From contig JAGFMI010000011.1 in assembly GCA_021030905.1 (NCBI GenBank), positions 248,001-312,000 on the forward strand: a stretch of DNA of 64,000 nt, written 5' to 3'. Both the position numbers and the translations under genes were made by a program. Under the pieces are notes generated by a model that ran no database searches, was not told where the DNA came from, and was given only the letters and a program-made list of their open reading frames with translations. Below, piece after piece: positions 23,182-33,723 of this stretch. Every line of letters begins with the position of its first letter. Positions within the stretch are counted from its first letter, which is position 1. Source of the stretch: Pyrenula massariospora (taxonomy: Eukaryota; Ascomycota; Eurotiomycetes; Pyrenulales; Pyrenulaceae).

Positions 23182-25036
23182 ATGTTTGGCGGCGGGGCAA
23201 GGAATTATTTCGGCTTACGTGGCGTGAAGCTTCAGATCGCTGTGGGCATCATTGCTGGCCTGGATTTTTTGCTCTTTGGCTATGACCAAGGTGTGATGGG
23301 GGGTCTCTTGACCCTAGAGTCCTTTGTGGGAGTCTTCCCGGAAATTGACACAACGGACACTGGCACGAAAGGTTTAACCACAAGCCAGAAGAACCATAAA
23401 TCAACAATTCAAGGTTAGTGTACGTCTTTTGACTGCTATGTTTCGTGCTGACACAGGTAGGGATATCTGTTGCTTCCTACAACGTTGGCTGTTTCTGCGG
23501 TGCTATAGTTTGTATCTGGGTCGGTAATGCACTTGGTAGGAGAAAGACTATCTTCCTCGGCTCAGCTATCATGGTTGTTGGCGCAACTCTTCAATGTACT
23601 GCTTTCTCACTCCCGCACTTCATTGTGGGCCGTCTGATTACAGGCTTCGGAAATGGTCTGAACACGTCAACGGTTCCTACTTGGCAAAGCGAATGCTCGA
23701 AATCTCACCGCCGAGGACAGTTGGTCATGATCGAAGGCGCCCTGATAACTGGGGGAATCTGCATCAGGTAAGCACCTGGAACACGCTCCCCTTACCCTAA
23801 ACCCTATTACTGACTATTCTCCATCAAGCTACTGGCTCGACTTTGGCTGTTCTTTCATCGACTCCCAAGCCGCGTGGCGCTTCCCCATTGCCTTCCAGAT
23901 CCTCTTCGCGCTCATTATTCTCGCTTTTATCCTAGAGCTACCCGAATCTCCACGCTGGCTCATCCTCAAAGGCCGAGAAGACGAGGCCATGAATGTGCTC
24001 GGCGCCCTCTCCGATGTCCGCACAGATGACCCTTACGTCCACGCCGAGTTCGCCGCGATCAAGGACACGGTCCTCGAGATGCAGAAGTCGAGCATGCGCG
24101 ACCTCTTCACCATGGGCGAGGAGCGGCGCTTCCACCGCGTCGTCCTCGGCTACGTCAACCAGATGTTCCAACAGATCTCCGGCATCAACCTGATCACGTA
24201 CTACGCGGCGACTATCTATCAGAACGAGATTGGGCTCACGGGCTTCATCTCCCGCATCCTGGCCGCGTGCAACGGCACCGAATACTTCCTCGCGTCGTGG
24301 ATCGCGGTGTTTATCATTGAGCGGGTCGGGCGGCGGCCGCTGATGCTGTTCGGCGCCGCGGGCATGTCGATCAGTATGATCATTCTAGCAGTCATGACCA
24401 AGATTGGAGGTACCGGCCCGGGCATCGTGGCCGCGGCGTTCCTATTCATCTTCAACACATTCTTCGCTATTGGATGGCTGGGCATGACGTGGCTGTATCC
24501 GGCGGAAATCGTGCCACTGAGGATCCGAGCCCCCAGCAACGCGTTAAGCACCAGCGCAGTAAGTCCTTTCCCCCAACTCTCTCATACCCAGCCATAAACT
24601 GCCAACTAACCGCCTCAACCACCACCAGAACTGGGCCTTCAACTTCATGGTCGTCATGATCACCCCCGTCTCCTTCTCCAGCATCGGCTACAAGACCTAC
24701 ATCATCTTCGCCGTGATCAACGCCTTCATCTTCCCCGTCGTCTACTTCTTCTACCCGGAGACCGCCTACCGCAGCCTCGAGGAGATGGACATCATCTTCA
24801 CCAAGGTCACCGGCTGGAAGGCCTGGTTCCAGGTCGTCCGCGTCGCCAAGGAGCAGCCGCGGCGGTACGGCAAGAATGGGGAGGTGCTGATTAATTACGA
24901 GGATACGGAGCATCATCAGAGAAGGGCGAGCGTGATTAGTGAGAAGGCGGGGACGAGGGGGATTGGGGTGGAGGATAAGGCGCGGTTGGATGAGCTGTAT
25001 CATGCGGAGAATGGGCATGCGAAGAATGAGACGTAG
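23182..25036 (+). CDS. MFS sugar transporter (hexose transporter type)
   Basis: Four exons are inferred: 23182-23413, 23461-23767, 23829-24558 and 24629-25036 (558 aa). The junctions restore TIQ-GISVASYNVGC, GGICI-SYWLDFG and STSA-NWAFNF, all typical of the family. Sugar-porter motifs are visible: GLDFLLFGYDQGVMGG in TM1, GRRKT after TM2, PESPRWL after TM6, QQISGINLITYY in TM7, ERVGRRPL between TM8 and 9, and PETAYRSLEEMD after TM12. About twelve membrane segments are expected, at the plasma membrane. It probably takes up hexoses or related sugars by proton symport, but the substrate cannot be told. Exons 3-4 have markedly higher third-position GC than exons 1-2. Confidence 0.9.
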
Positions 25037-25646
25037 GGGGGTTCTGTAGACGATGGGTTGGATCATCTGCGAATGGGAGACATTGCAGCCTTCCTAAATA
25101 TCGGTATAGATACCTTAGATGGTGGCTTGTGCAATAAGAACGTGACTATATGTCTTCTGAACGATGAACTTTGCATACTAACTAGTCTTCCTCTCCGTCA
25201 GTAATCTAATCTCGTCATCTCTCCAACCCTTCTGCCATCTTCGTCTTTCTTCCAGCCTCTTCTACCGCCATGTCTCTCTCCCCTTCGGTACCCTTCTCTC
25301 CAAAATAGGGCTCCCGCTCCCCTTTTTGTGGTTGCAGCTACCTTGACTAGTAAGTCTGGGGTGTACCTCGATGGAGAACTTCGCGATATCGACCTTTTCC
25401 ACGTTCACTAATCCTAGACTCAGCAATTCTGTGGCCAGCCAATCACGTGAAATTGGCGGGATGGTGTCTGCAATGCACCAGCTATGATCTCCGACGCTCA
25501 TCTGCAAGGTATAAGAACCCCTGCCTGCAGGACATTAAGCACATCCCAGACAAAGTCAGGGATATAAGTCGAACAAAACAGAACATCAGGATTGACGGTG
25601 TATGCGCACGCTGGCGCAATCGGCGGCCCCGGAAGATATCAGAGTT
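25037..25646. other. Convergent 3' flanks of transporter and SRAP genes
   Basis: These are 610 bases between two gene ends. An open frame of 81 codons on the minus strand (25262-25507) has no recognisable content. Nothing else is seen. Confidence 0.5.
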
Positions 25647-26997
25647 TCACTTCCCAAAGAAGCTGGTGATGCGCTGGCTGCCGTCCCCTGCCTTCTTGGA
25701 AGGCGACACGCCCTTCGGAGTGGTTCCATTGCTCACCGCGCTGCGCGTCTTTCGGCCGGTATCTTTTGTAGGCGGATCCTTGGGGGTCTTTGGTGGGCTG
25801 GACTCGGTTTTGGTTGCTTTTGCGGGTGGCTCGTTGTCTCCGGGGGTCTGGGGTCGTTTATGCCCGTGGCGAGCCTCTGGGCTTGGGACTGGGAGCGGGG
25901 CATTGTCTTCTGGGCCGTCATGGTCTTTGGTCTTTCGGTCTTCGTCTTCGTGCTCGCCTTTGACTTCGGTGTCTAGAGGCTTCTGGTCATTGGAACCAGT
26001 TTTTCCTTCAGTTTTCCCCTTGGCACCTTTCGCGTTGGCGAAGAAATTGGCGATGTTCTTCTTGTTCTCTTTGCTGTCGATTGGGACAATGAAGTCGGGG
26101 GAATTATTCCCAACCTTACCTACATCCTTCATTACCGGGTAGCATTCCAGCTCCCCCTCATAAGGCTTAAGCAGACGCTGCATATCCTTTGACCAGGTGT
26201 GAATCGTCGGATCCAGCCAAGTCCTCATCGCATCGGAGCCGATGTCGAAAATTACCGGCATCCGGTCATGCAGAAACTTGAGCTGCTTATTTGAATCCGT
26301 CGTAATGATAGTATACGTGTACAGCTTATCTTCAGCGTCCTCATATTTGACACAATCCCATAGCCCCGCGAAGCACATCAGTTGCCCGTCCTTTTTTTTG
26401 ACGAAATGCGGTACCTTCTCCTTGCCACTGGGTCCTTTCTTCAACCATTCATAGAAGCCTTGACAAATCACGATGCAGCGCTTGTGTTTCTTCATGCTTG
26501 TCCACATGCCTTTGTTCTCGATAAGTGAATCGTCCCGACAATTGATTGTACGCATCATAGAGCCATAGTCGGGGCTGCGCTTGGTCCAGAAGGGAATGAG
26601 CCCCCATTTCATCGCTTTCAGGTGGTAGGAGATGTTTGTAGCCTTCGTTTGGGAGCTGATAAAGAGAGCTGATCGATCCGTCTGTTCCTGCTGAGGTTCT
26701 GTTTGATCGGTAGATTCCTCTTGTTCGCCGTCCCTCTGTTCTTCCTCTCTGAGCCCATGGTCGGGGACATCTGCGCGATAGACTAGCCCATAGTAGCCGG
26801 GAGCAAAATTGTAAGACTCTCGGACCTCATCGTCCTCTGGCGCATCGTTCACTGGTAGACCTTGTTGCTGAAGCTGATGACGTACGAAAGCCGCCCTCTG
26901 CTGAGGTCGTTAGTAGAAGCTCGGTCAATATCAGGAGCTCAACCGAAATAAGAGAAGTGGGTTGACTGACAATCCCAAGAGCATAACGGCCACACAT
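25647..26997 (-). CDS. SRAP-domain protein (HMCES/YedK family), abasic-site DNA-protein crosslinker
   Basis: Exons are 26997-26971 and 26900-25647 on the minus strand (426 aa). The first exon has only 27 nt and encodes MCGRYALGI. Intron 1 has a GTCAGT donor and a TACTAAC branch site. After splicing, the catalytic Cys2 sits at the N-terminus as in all SRAP proteins. The other active-site residues are Asn40 (YNFAPG), Glu160 (FYEW) and His220 (HDRMPV). Family members form a thiazolidine crosslink with abasic sites in single-stranded DNA to shield them during replication. A Gln/Glu-rich insert lies at ~60-85. The last ~125 residues are charged and disordered and end in SQRITSFFGK, close to a PCNA-binding PIP box. 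The gene shares a divergent promoter with the Mgr3-like gene. Confidence 0.92.
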
Positions 26998-27146
26998 ATT
27001 GCAGCAAGGGATTTGAAGAGGTTCCAGAAAGGCCCCCACAAGAAAAGAGAGGCTACATGAGATAGGACATGGGACGCCAGATCTCAGTGTCGCAGAAGAC
27101 TCCGCACGCGCCGAAAATGGAAAACGCGACTTTTGGTGATTTCAAT

Positions 27147-27154
27147 TGACGTCA
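27147..27154. promoter_or_regulatory. Perfect CRE/ATF palindrome TGACGTCA in a divergent promoter
   Basis: TGACGTCA lies 150 bp upstream of the SRAP start codon (26997, leftward) and 73 bp upstream of the Mgr3-like start (27228, rightward). This octamer is the consensus for bZIP factors of the CREB/ATF class, such as fungal AtfA-type stress regulators. Its use here is inferred from position only. Confidence 0.5.
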
Positions 27155-27227
27155 CATGTAGATTTTATTCTTGGAAGTTTTAATCAGCTCAATCCTCATA
27201 CTTAACTTTAATGCCGCAGCCAAGACG

Positions 27228-28601
27228 ATGAAAGTATTTGCGATAGAACTCCTAAATTCAAGAAGGTCGATCCTGCCTATTCGTGCTTTCGAGAAGTACT
27301 CCGTACGTCCGGTTTCAATATGGCAGCAATCTTGCCCGTATTCCCAGCAGTCTCGACGTTTACCCTTGCATCAACCATTCAATCGACCCCAGAAGCAGCA
27401 GAGACCAATTCTACGGCCTAGATACTACAATACCCCTGCAAAGTTTCCAAATCCGGTAGCATGGGTCCGTGACAATTCTCAAAAAGCCTGGAAAGAGGAG
27501 CCCGTCATCTTCGCAATCGTCACGGGCGCAGCGGCCTGCTCAGTAGCTGTACTTGGGTATCTGCTTTACAAAGTCTACTTCTACAGCCCGCCCGATATCT
27601 CTCCCTATCCGCCAGCTATTCAACAATTGCTCCGCCGCGCCATTTTCCATACCGAGATCAAGTTCGACCCAGATCAAGCGTTCGCTTTCTATGTATTGGC
27701 CTTGCAAGCGGCGGACAACAATGGACTCGATCCGCTCAGTGATGAGATTTTGGGCATTAGAATACGCTTGACTGCTATGCTAGAGAAGGCCGGGAGGGTC
27801 AAGGCTGAGGTCGAGATACTTGAAGAGATGAGCAGAGACTGTCTAGCCTATATCAATGACTACGATGGTGGCAAGCTCGAGAAGGTAAAAGAGGCGGCAC
27901 AAGGAGCTGTCACAACGGCTGTTGGGAACGGTGTTGCCACAAAAGAGGAGGATGGAGAGTCTCGTCGGGCCAGATTGTTCAAAAAAATAGTCGAATGCCA
28001 GACGAAAGCGGCCGAGCTTTACGATGGCGATTATATCCAGGATCCAAATAAAGCTCGAGACACCCTGACGAATAATTTCGAGATGATACTCAAACAAGCA
28101 CAGAAGGAAGGTACTGATGTTCCTCGTGGTATGACTAAAAGTGAGGTTGCGTTCATTATTGAGCCGTTGGGTGGTCTTTACCTGCGAGATAACCTTCCCG
28201 GACTCGCTATACCATTGTACCTACATGCATTACAATTACTTCGAGACGATGAGGGCCGGCCGTCCTGCAAGCAAGTAATGCTGATGACAAACATCTCATC
28301 CGCACTTGTTCTAACAAGGCAAATGGACTCAAGGCTACCGGAGACAGTGCTTACAAATGCAAGACAATGGGCAGATAAAGCACTTGAAGTCTGCGCGCAT
28401 ATCAAGCCGCCTGAGCGAGAGCCGAACTGTGACTTTTCTTGCGTGACTGCTACCTTTAATATTGGTGAGATTGCACGATTGAGTGGCAACTCGAAAGAAG
28501 CCAAGAGAAGATACGACGAGGCAATGAGTTTGGCAAAGGCTATAGGTCAACCTGACGAGATTCTACAACGGATGGAGCGGTCTGTACAAGCCCTAAAGTG
28601 A
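27228..28601 (+). CDS. MGR3: Mitochondrial inner-membrane TPR protein, Mgr3-like
   Basis: A single exon of 457 aa starting at the first ATG (MKVFAIELLNSRRS). The N-terminus is basic and Gln/Arg-rich, like a mitochondrial presequence (~1-75). One membrane segment follows near 100-122 (AIVTGAAACSVAVLGYLLYKVYF), then PPDIS and a helical region with TPR-like repeats (ALQAADNNGLDPLSDEI..., LPGLAIPLYLHALQLL, NIGEIARLSGNSKEAKRRYDEAMSLAKA). In yeast, Mgr3 is an adaptor that helps deliver substrates to the i-AAA protease Yme1. The topology and TPR pattern fit its filamentous-fungal counterparts. The assignment rests on architecture, so the exact orthology is moderately sure. Confidence 0.75.
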   Translation: MKVFAIELLNSRRSILPIRAFEKYSVRPVSIWQQSCPYSQQSRRLPLHQPFNRPQKQQRPILRPRYYNTPAKFPNPVAWVRDNSQKAWKEEPVIFAIVTGAAACSVAVLGYLLYKVYFYSPPDISPYPPAIQQLLRRAIFHTEIKFDPDQAFAFYVLALQAADNNGLDPLSDEILGIRIRLTAMLEKAGRVKAEVEILEEMSRDCLAYINDYDGGKLEKVKEAAQGAVTTAVGNGVATKEEDGESRRARLFKKIVECQTKAAELYDGDYIQDPNKARDTLTNNFEMILKQAQKEGTDVPRGMTKSEVAFIIEPLGGLYLRDNLPGLAIPLYLHALQLLRDDEGRPSCKQVMLMTNISSALVLTRQMDSRLPETVLTNARQWADKALEVCAHIKPPEREPNCDFSCVTATFNIGEIARLSGNSKEAKRRYDEAMSLAKAIGQPDEILQRMERSVQALK

Positions 28602-28693
28602 AAATATTTAACATATTCTATCTACTACACAGCTTTAATCAAGCACCTTGGAAGGACACTGGACCCTTTGCCTTTAGATGAGACACATAAGAC

Positions 28694-29832
28694 TTAGAAT
28701 CGCATTGTCAGCGCCGGGGGCTTGTTTTCGAGAATGTCATCAATCTCTTTCATGACTTCCTCCGTCAATTTCGGCACAATATCCAACGCTCTGACCGATT
28801 TTGCAATTTGTTCAACTTTCGACGCGCCGGTGATGGCAGACGAGACACGAGGATTCTTCACAGCCCATGCCATCGCCAGCGTGGCCTGGTCGCATCCCAG
28901 TTTCTCGGCAACTGGTACAAGTTTCCGAATAGTGGCGATCTCCTTCAGCCATTTCTCATTGCCATAAGTATTCTTCTGGTTCGCGGTGAAAGCGTCCTTA
29001 GAATTAGCGATCCTACTATCTTCGGGAATTCCATCATTATATTTCCCAGAAAGGATGCCTTGTTTGAGGGGGCTAAAGATTGTCAGACCAAGACCGTATC
29101 TGTCATACAGCAAGGCAAATTCCTTCTCGACTTTATCTCGGGCGAGCATGTTATACTGCGGCTGCTCCATGAGCGGGCCGATGAGATTCAGACGGTTGGC
29201 GCACTCCCAGGCCATGGCAATTTCTTCGGAGTTCCATTCGCTTGTGCCCCAGTAGAAGACCTTGCCAGTATTGATGAGATAGTTCATGGCTCGCACAGTT
29301 TCCTCAATCGGGGTATGCCTGTCTGGCCGGTGGCAGTATAGCAGATCTACATAGTCAAGCTGCAATCTCTTCAATGCTCCCTCTGTTCCTTCGATGAGAT
29401 GTTTCCGGGAGAGGCCGCTATTATTGACAGGATTCTCTCCAAATGCCGAACCCCAGTTGATCTTCGTGGAGATGACCAGGTCATTACGTTTCCAGCCAAA
29501 TTTCTTGATGGCGGCGCCCATGACTTCTTCCGACTTGCCTCCAGCATAGGCTTCCGCGCAGTCGAAGAAATTGATTCCGGCGTCGTAGGCCGCCTTCATA
29601 CAATCAAATGCAATTTCTGCTCGAGGTCAGAGACAATTCCATCAAGATAAGGTGCTGAGAAGTACGGTCACCAACATGTCCTCCGTATGTTACCCTAATG
29701 TATATGAGCTAGCGAATAGGTCCAGGTTTTGCATGCGACTTACCACCCCCCAAGAGATATTACAGAGACTTGGAGACCAGACCGACCGAGGAAACGATAC
29801 TGCATCTTTGGGAGATCTTCGGTGGACCCCAT
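28694..29832 (-). CDS. Aldo/keto reductase, voltage-gated K+ channel beta-subunit type
   Basis: Three exons on the minus strand: 29832-29744, 29694-29666 and 29616-28694 (346 aa). The middle exon has 29 nt. It joins SLGGW to VTYGGHVGD and QIAFDCMKAAYDAG, the normal order in this family. The catalytic tetrad is present: Asp58 (FFDCAEAY), Tyr63, Lys91 (STKINW) and His135 (LLYCHRPD). The C-terminal cofactor region shows KNPRVSSAITGASKVEQI. These enzymes are cytosolic NADPH-dependent reductases of aldehydes and ketones. The K+-channel beta-like group is widespread in fungi, and the substrate is unknown. The 3' end lies 92 bp from the end of the convergent Mgr3-like gene. Confidence 0.9.
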
Positions 29833-30585
29833 TTTGAGCTGAGTGTAGAGGAGAGGGTGGCTGATCAGGTTTGAAGAGATCTCTGGAAGTTATTTGGTAA
29901 CTATCACGGTAGGAATTGAAGAAAGTTTTCAGGAACAGATTGAAAGCTGTGTGTTTTTGTGTTGATCAAATGGCGTCAGGCTGCATGTTAAGGACCAAAA
30001 CCTCTTGTGGGCGAGCCTTCACCATGTAGGGAAGGTACATATGCAAGCTTTCATACCATTTCATCATCAGCGGCAGCGCCATTATCCCCGGCCAGTGAAG
30101 AAAAGGTATCTGCCGTTTCAGACTTACCCCACTCTCTGAGCCTGAAGCTCTTGGAGCTTATTCGTATGCTGTAAATAGTCGGAGACACCGTATCCTAAGG
30201 TCCATAAGCATCATTGTTGTCTTTCTACGTTCAGTTTCCAGCTTTGCCTCTTGTAATTACTAAAGTAGTATCGTTCGTCTTGCGTGCCCTCACTGTCAAT
30301 GGTAATCGGAAATTGGTATGAACTTCGACGCCGGATTAGTAAATACTCGCAGTTAGATGCGGAGTAAGGTGGGGGACGAGACCAAGCTTCGGGGTTGCTG
30401 CAAGGCTGAAATCACGTGTCAGCCTTGCCCTCGCCTCTCCGTCTGTGGGTGGAAATTAGGGCTTCACTTTCTCGGAAGCTTCCATGCGACCACTGCGAAT
30501 ATTGAAGACGATTTAGACCAATTCCCAGCCACCACTCTGGTCTCTTTAACAGCGCTCACTCGGAGGAGTTCTCGTCTGTGCCAGC
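29833..30585. other. Divergent promoter region (aldo/keto reductase / RACK1)
   Basis: No gene is supported. Notable sites are TCACGTGTC near 30411 and TTAGGGCTTC at 30456-30465, listed separately. Both lie in the 180 bases upstream of the RACK1 start. Confidence 0.55.
30456..30465 (+). promoter_or_regulatory. Telobox-like motif TTAGGGCTTC upstream of RACK1
   Basis: The decamer TTAGGGCTTC lies 121 bp upstream of the RACK1 ATG. The identical decamer, in the same orientation relative to transcription, lies upstream of RPL32 (44866-44857 on the minus strand). TTAGGG/AACCCTA elements are known in ribosomal-protein gene promoters of fungi, where Tbf1-type telobox factors bind in some species. Function here is inferred from position and sharing. 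Confidence 0.5.
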
Positions 30586-31818
30586 ATGGCTGAACAACTC
30601 ATTCACCGTGGCACTCTGGAGGGCCATAGCGGCTGGGTCACCAGCTTAGCTACCTCGATGGAGAAGTGAGGTCTTCCTACACCATTGAGGGGTACGACTG
30701 ACAAAACATAGCCCGAACATGCTGCTTTCAGGAAGTCGAGACAAGACCCTGATCATCTGGAATCTCACTCGCGACGAACAAGCCTATGGCTACCCAAAGC
30801 GAAGTCTACACGGACACTCTCATATCGTCTCCGACTGCGTATGTTGAGACAACATTGGTAGTGGAGCGCGCGGGAACTGACTCGATACCCATAGGTCATA
30901 TCATCAGACGGTGCCTATGCCCTCTCCTCGTCCTGGGATAAGACCCTTCGCCTATGGGAATTAGCAACTGGCAATACAACCCGCACCTTCATCGGCCATA
31001 CCAACGATGTCCTCTCTGTTTCCTTTTCTGCAGACAACCGACAGATCGTTTCAGGCTCACGAGATCGGACGATAAAGCTTTGGAACACCCTCGGTGACTG
31101 CAAGTTTACCATCACCGACAAGGGTCACACTGAATGGGTATCTTGCGTACGATTCAGCCCCAACCCCCAAAATGCCGTGATTGTTAGCGCTGGGTGGGAT
31201 AAGCTAGTAAAGGTGAGTGCTAAACTGACTCTGATGGTGTTTGTGCTACATGATGCTATAACAACTTCTTGTATTTGCTACTTCAGAGCCTCTTGGCAGT
31301 GAGACAATCAGACACCTAAATACTGATTTAATGCCGAAATCTGGGCGTCTGCAACCGCTTTCAGAAGAGTTTCCCTGCTGATATACTCATAGGTATGGGA
31401 GCTGGCGTCCTGCCGAATTCAGACCGACCATATTGGTCACTCAGGCTACATAAATACCGTTACTATCTCCCCCGATGGCTCCCTATGCGCATCTGGAGGT
31501 AAAGATGGTACTACAATGCTTTGGGATCTCAACGAGTCGAAACATCTCTATTCACTTCAGGCCGGGGATGAGATACATGCCCTTGTTTTCTCTCCCAACC
31601 GATACTGGCTGTGCGCAGCAACGGCCAGCAGCATCACGATTTTCGATCTTGAAAAGAAAAGCAAGGTTGATGAGCTCAAGCCAGAATACGTCGAGAAGGG
31701 CAAGAAGAGCAGAGAACCAGAGTGTGTTAGCCTGGCATGGAGCGCTGATGGGCAGACCCTCTTCTCCGGATATACGGACAACAAAATTCGGGCGTGGGGT
31801 GTAATGTCAAGAGCATGA
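30586..31818 (+). CDS. cpc2: RACK1/Cpc2, WD40 ribosome-associated G-beta-like protein
   Basis: Four exons: 30586-30665, 30712-30838, 30895-31212 and 31393-31818 (316 aa). All junctions keep the frame and the WD repeat pattern. Seven WD40 blades are visible, with GH...WD/WN pairs such as [55 protein letters not shown] and [17 protein letters not shown]1 sits on the small ribosomal subunit near the mRNA exit site and couples translation to signalling. In moulds it affects growth and amino-acid cross-pathway control. Length and the [21 protein letters not shown] start match the family. Intron 3 (180 nt) is longer than the others (46-56 nt) and holds a U24-like snoRNA. Confidence 0.97.
31246..31330 (+). 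ncRNA. snR24: C/D box snoRNA, U24-like, inside RACK1 intron 3
   Basis: Within the 180-nt third intron of RACK1 there is a C box (ATGATGC, 31250-31256), then TATTTGCTACT followed by TTCAGA, which fit the U24 guide and D' region. Next are a C'-like GTGAGACA and a D box (CTGA, 31323-31326). The order and the guide word agree with yeast U24 (snR24) as I remember it. In yeast that RNA is also hosted in an intron of the RACK1 gene ASC1 and guides 2'-O-methylation of 25S rRNA. The ends given are approximate, since a closing stem is not clear. A second guide before the D box (ACACCTAAATA) looks less conserved. Processing from the spliced intron is assumed. Confidence 0.8.
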
Positions 31819-32838
31819 GGCAGGCATTGGGGCATGTGGAGTATATGATCGTGTTGTTCAATTGAGCAGACAATTGCCAGTGTCTCGAAAACATTTCTAA
31901 CCTTCAAGACGAACTGTATCTTTGGACTTCCGAGGCCGTACAAACGTGATAAGGGTTCGTGATGCGTATGTTGTGGAACGAAAACGTCCCATAAACGAGT
32001 TCAAACAAAGCGTTTCGAACGAGACCACAGATCCGGTACGGATTAAATATGCAGGATTGCCTCCCCTTCCGCTAACTCTAAGTCCCTCACTCCGTACCCG
32101 CGAAAAGTCACGCTCTTTATCTACGAGGCTCAGTGACGCAAATCGCTACCAGATCCTAGTATAGCGACCGCTGAATACATCCTTAGTGAAATCTGTCACT
32201 GAGCCTCAACATCCCAGGTTGTCCATTTTCTACTTTTTTGATTTCTCTTATCACGCAAAGCCATATCAAATGCTACAAAGTCTCCATTATTTGACAAACA
32301 TTGCGCATCTGAGTAGGAGCAACCTCACGATTCCTTGCCTGTTCTACCATAGGGGACCCAACATAAGTTCAGCATCGTACTGCATTGTCTCTGACAGATA
32401 CCTTTGATCGATTTGCGTCTAGGCTCCAGTGGCAGTTGAAGTCAATTTTGGGATACCTTTACAGTTGAGCTCCCATTTAGTTCAAATTTTGGTGCGTTTG
32501 CCCGCTAAAAGTGAGGAAAGGTTGGAAGCTAGCAGAGGTGGCAACTGGACCGGTAACAACTCGCAACACTGACATGGAACACCATCACCCATATTAACTA
32601 CCCATCCTCTATCTTCTTTTCCTTCTTCTTTTCCTTCTCCTCCTACAATTAGCTCTGTTCACCTTTCGTTGTCGACGCCTCCCAGCTTCCCACGTCATAA
32701 CAGCATCAGCAATATCTTACTAACATCTCGCCGCTTTCATTTCAGCATTTATCGTATCAGTGAGTGTGTTTCATCTCACCCTAAAGCAGAATCGTCGACT
32801 AATAAACGAAGTAGCGACCGTCCTTCACCTCTACGAAC
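31819..32838. other. 1-kb intergenic region upstream of BTB gene
   Basis: No gene is supported. From about 32600 the + strand is CT-rich (CTTTTCCTTCTTCTTTTCC), the probable leader of the gene at 32839. Open frames under 110 codons at 31922-32851 have no recognisable content. Confidence 0.5.
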
Positions 32839-33723
32839 ATGGCTTCAGTAGCTAACGGCACAAGGACGTCCATACCTCAGTGAGTATTGCAATGGAGGTC
32901 GCCAGATCGCTCTTATTCACTCTCACGTAGATCTAATGGTCCTTCGTATGGAAGCCAAGTGATTACAATCGTTGTCGGAACCGGAGAAGGCATTAGTCCG
33001 TTCAACATCCATTACAGCGCATTGTACCAAATGACGACGTTCTTCGATGAGCACGGCCCTCCGAACGAGATTCTGGAAGTCGTGGCTGATGAGAAGAAAA
33101 ATGCCGAAGTCAAGACAGAACATAATGACCGCGAATCAACAGCTGAGACGCTCTCTGGAGGAACCCAATCAAAGCCTGCCAAACTCACTTGCCACTACTA
33201 TCTGCGAAAAATCCAGCGCGCTGAATTTGAAGTCTTCGTCAGCTTCCTTTACAATACGAAACCTCACGCTCCAGATGGATTGGAGTCCTCCAGGACGCTT
33301 ATTCGCGCCTACGTCTTAGCGGTGAGATACAAGATGGAAGGACTTCAGAACGCCATTGTGGACCGTTTCCGCGAATTTCATCAGCACGTGGATTTCAACA
33401 TTGACATTTTCGCCTATCTTACTGGACGTCTGGAGCGCGGTGAGCTACCTAAAGAGCACCCGGAAAACAATCAACTGGTGCGTTATTTCATTGAGCAGAT
33501 CGCATTCGACATCGCGGTGAAGGGCTACGAAGACTTTGAGAAGCATAATGAATTCATCAACTGGTTCATTCTCGAGAACACCCGTCCTCTCCGTGTGGCG
33601 CTATTCAGAGCGTTAGCTACTCATGCCCACCATACGAGTCGTCTACGTGATCCTGCTGCGTTGCAAGGGTGTCGCTTTCATGTGCATGTTGACCCCAGCT
33701 TTTGCACGGTTGAACTTGGCTAG
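32839..33723 (+). CDS. BTB/POZ-like domain protein
   Basis: Exons are 32839-32879 and 32931-33723 (277 aa). The 51-nt intron has a GTGAGT donor and ends CACGTAG. The start MASVANGTRTSIPQ joins SNGPSYGSQVITIVVG. The fold fits the fungal BTB pattern: ITIVVGTGEGISPFNIHYSAL (strand and helix of the POZ core), a charged insert (~60-95), then YYLRKIQRAEFEVFVSFLYN, followed by ALAVRYKMEGLQN-like helices. Such proteins often act as dimerising adaptors, sometimes for cullin-3 ligases, but most fungal members are uncharacterised. No further domain is visible, and cellular location is unknown. Confidence 0.75.
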
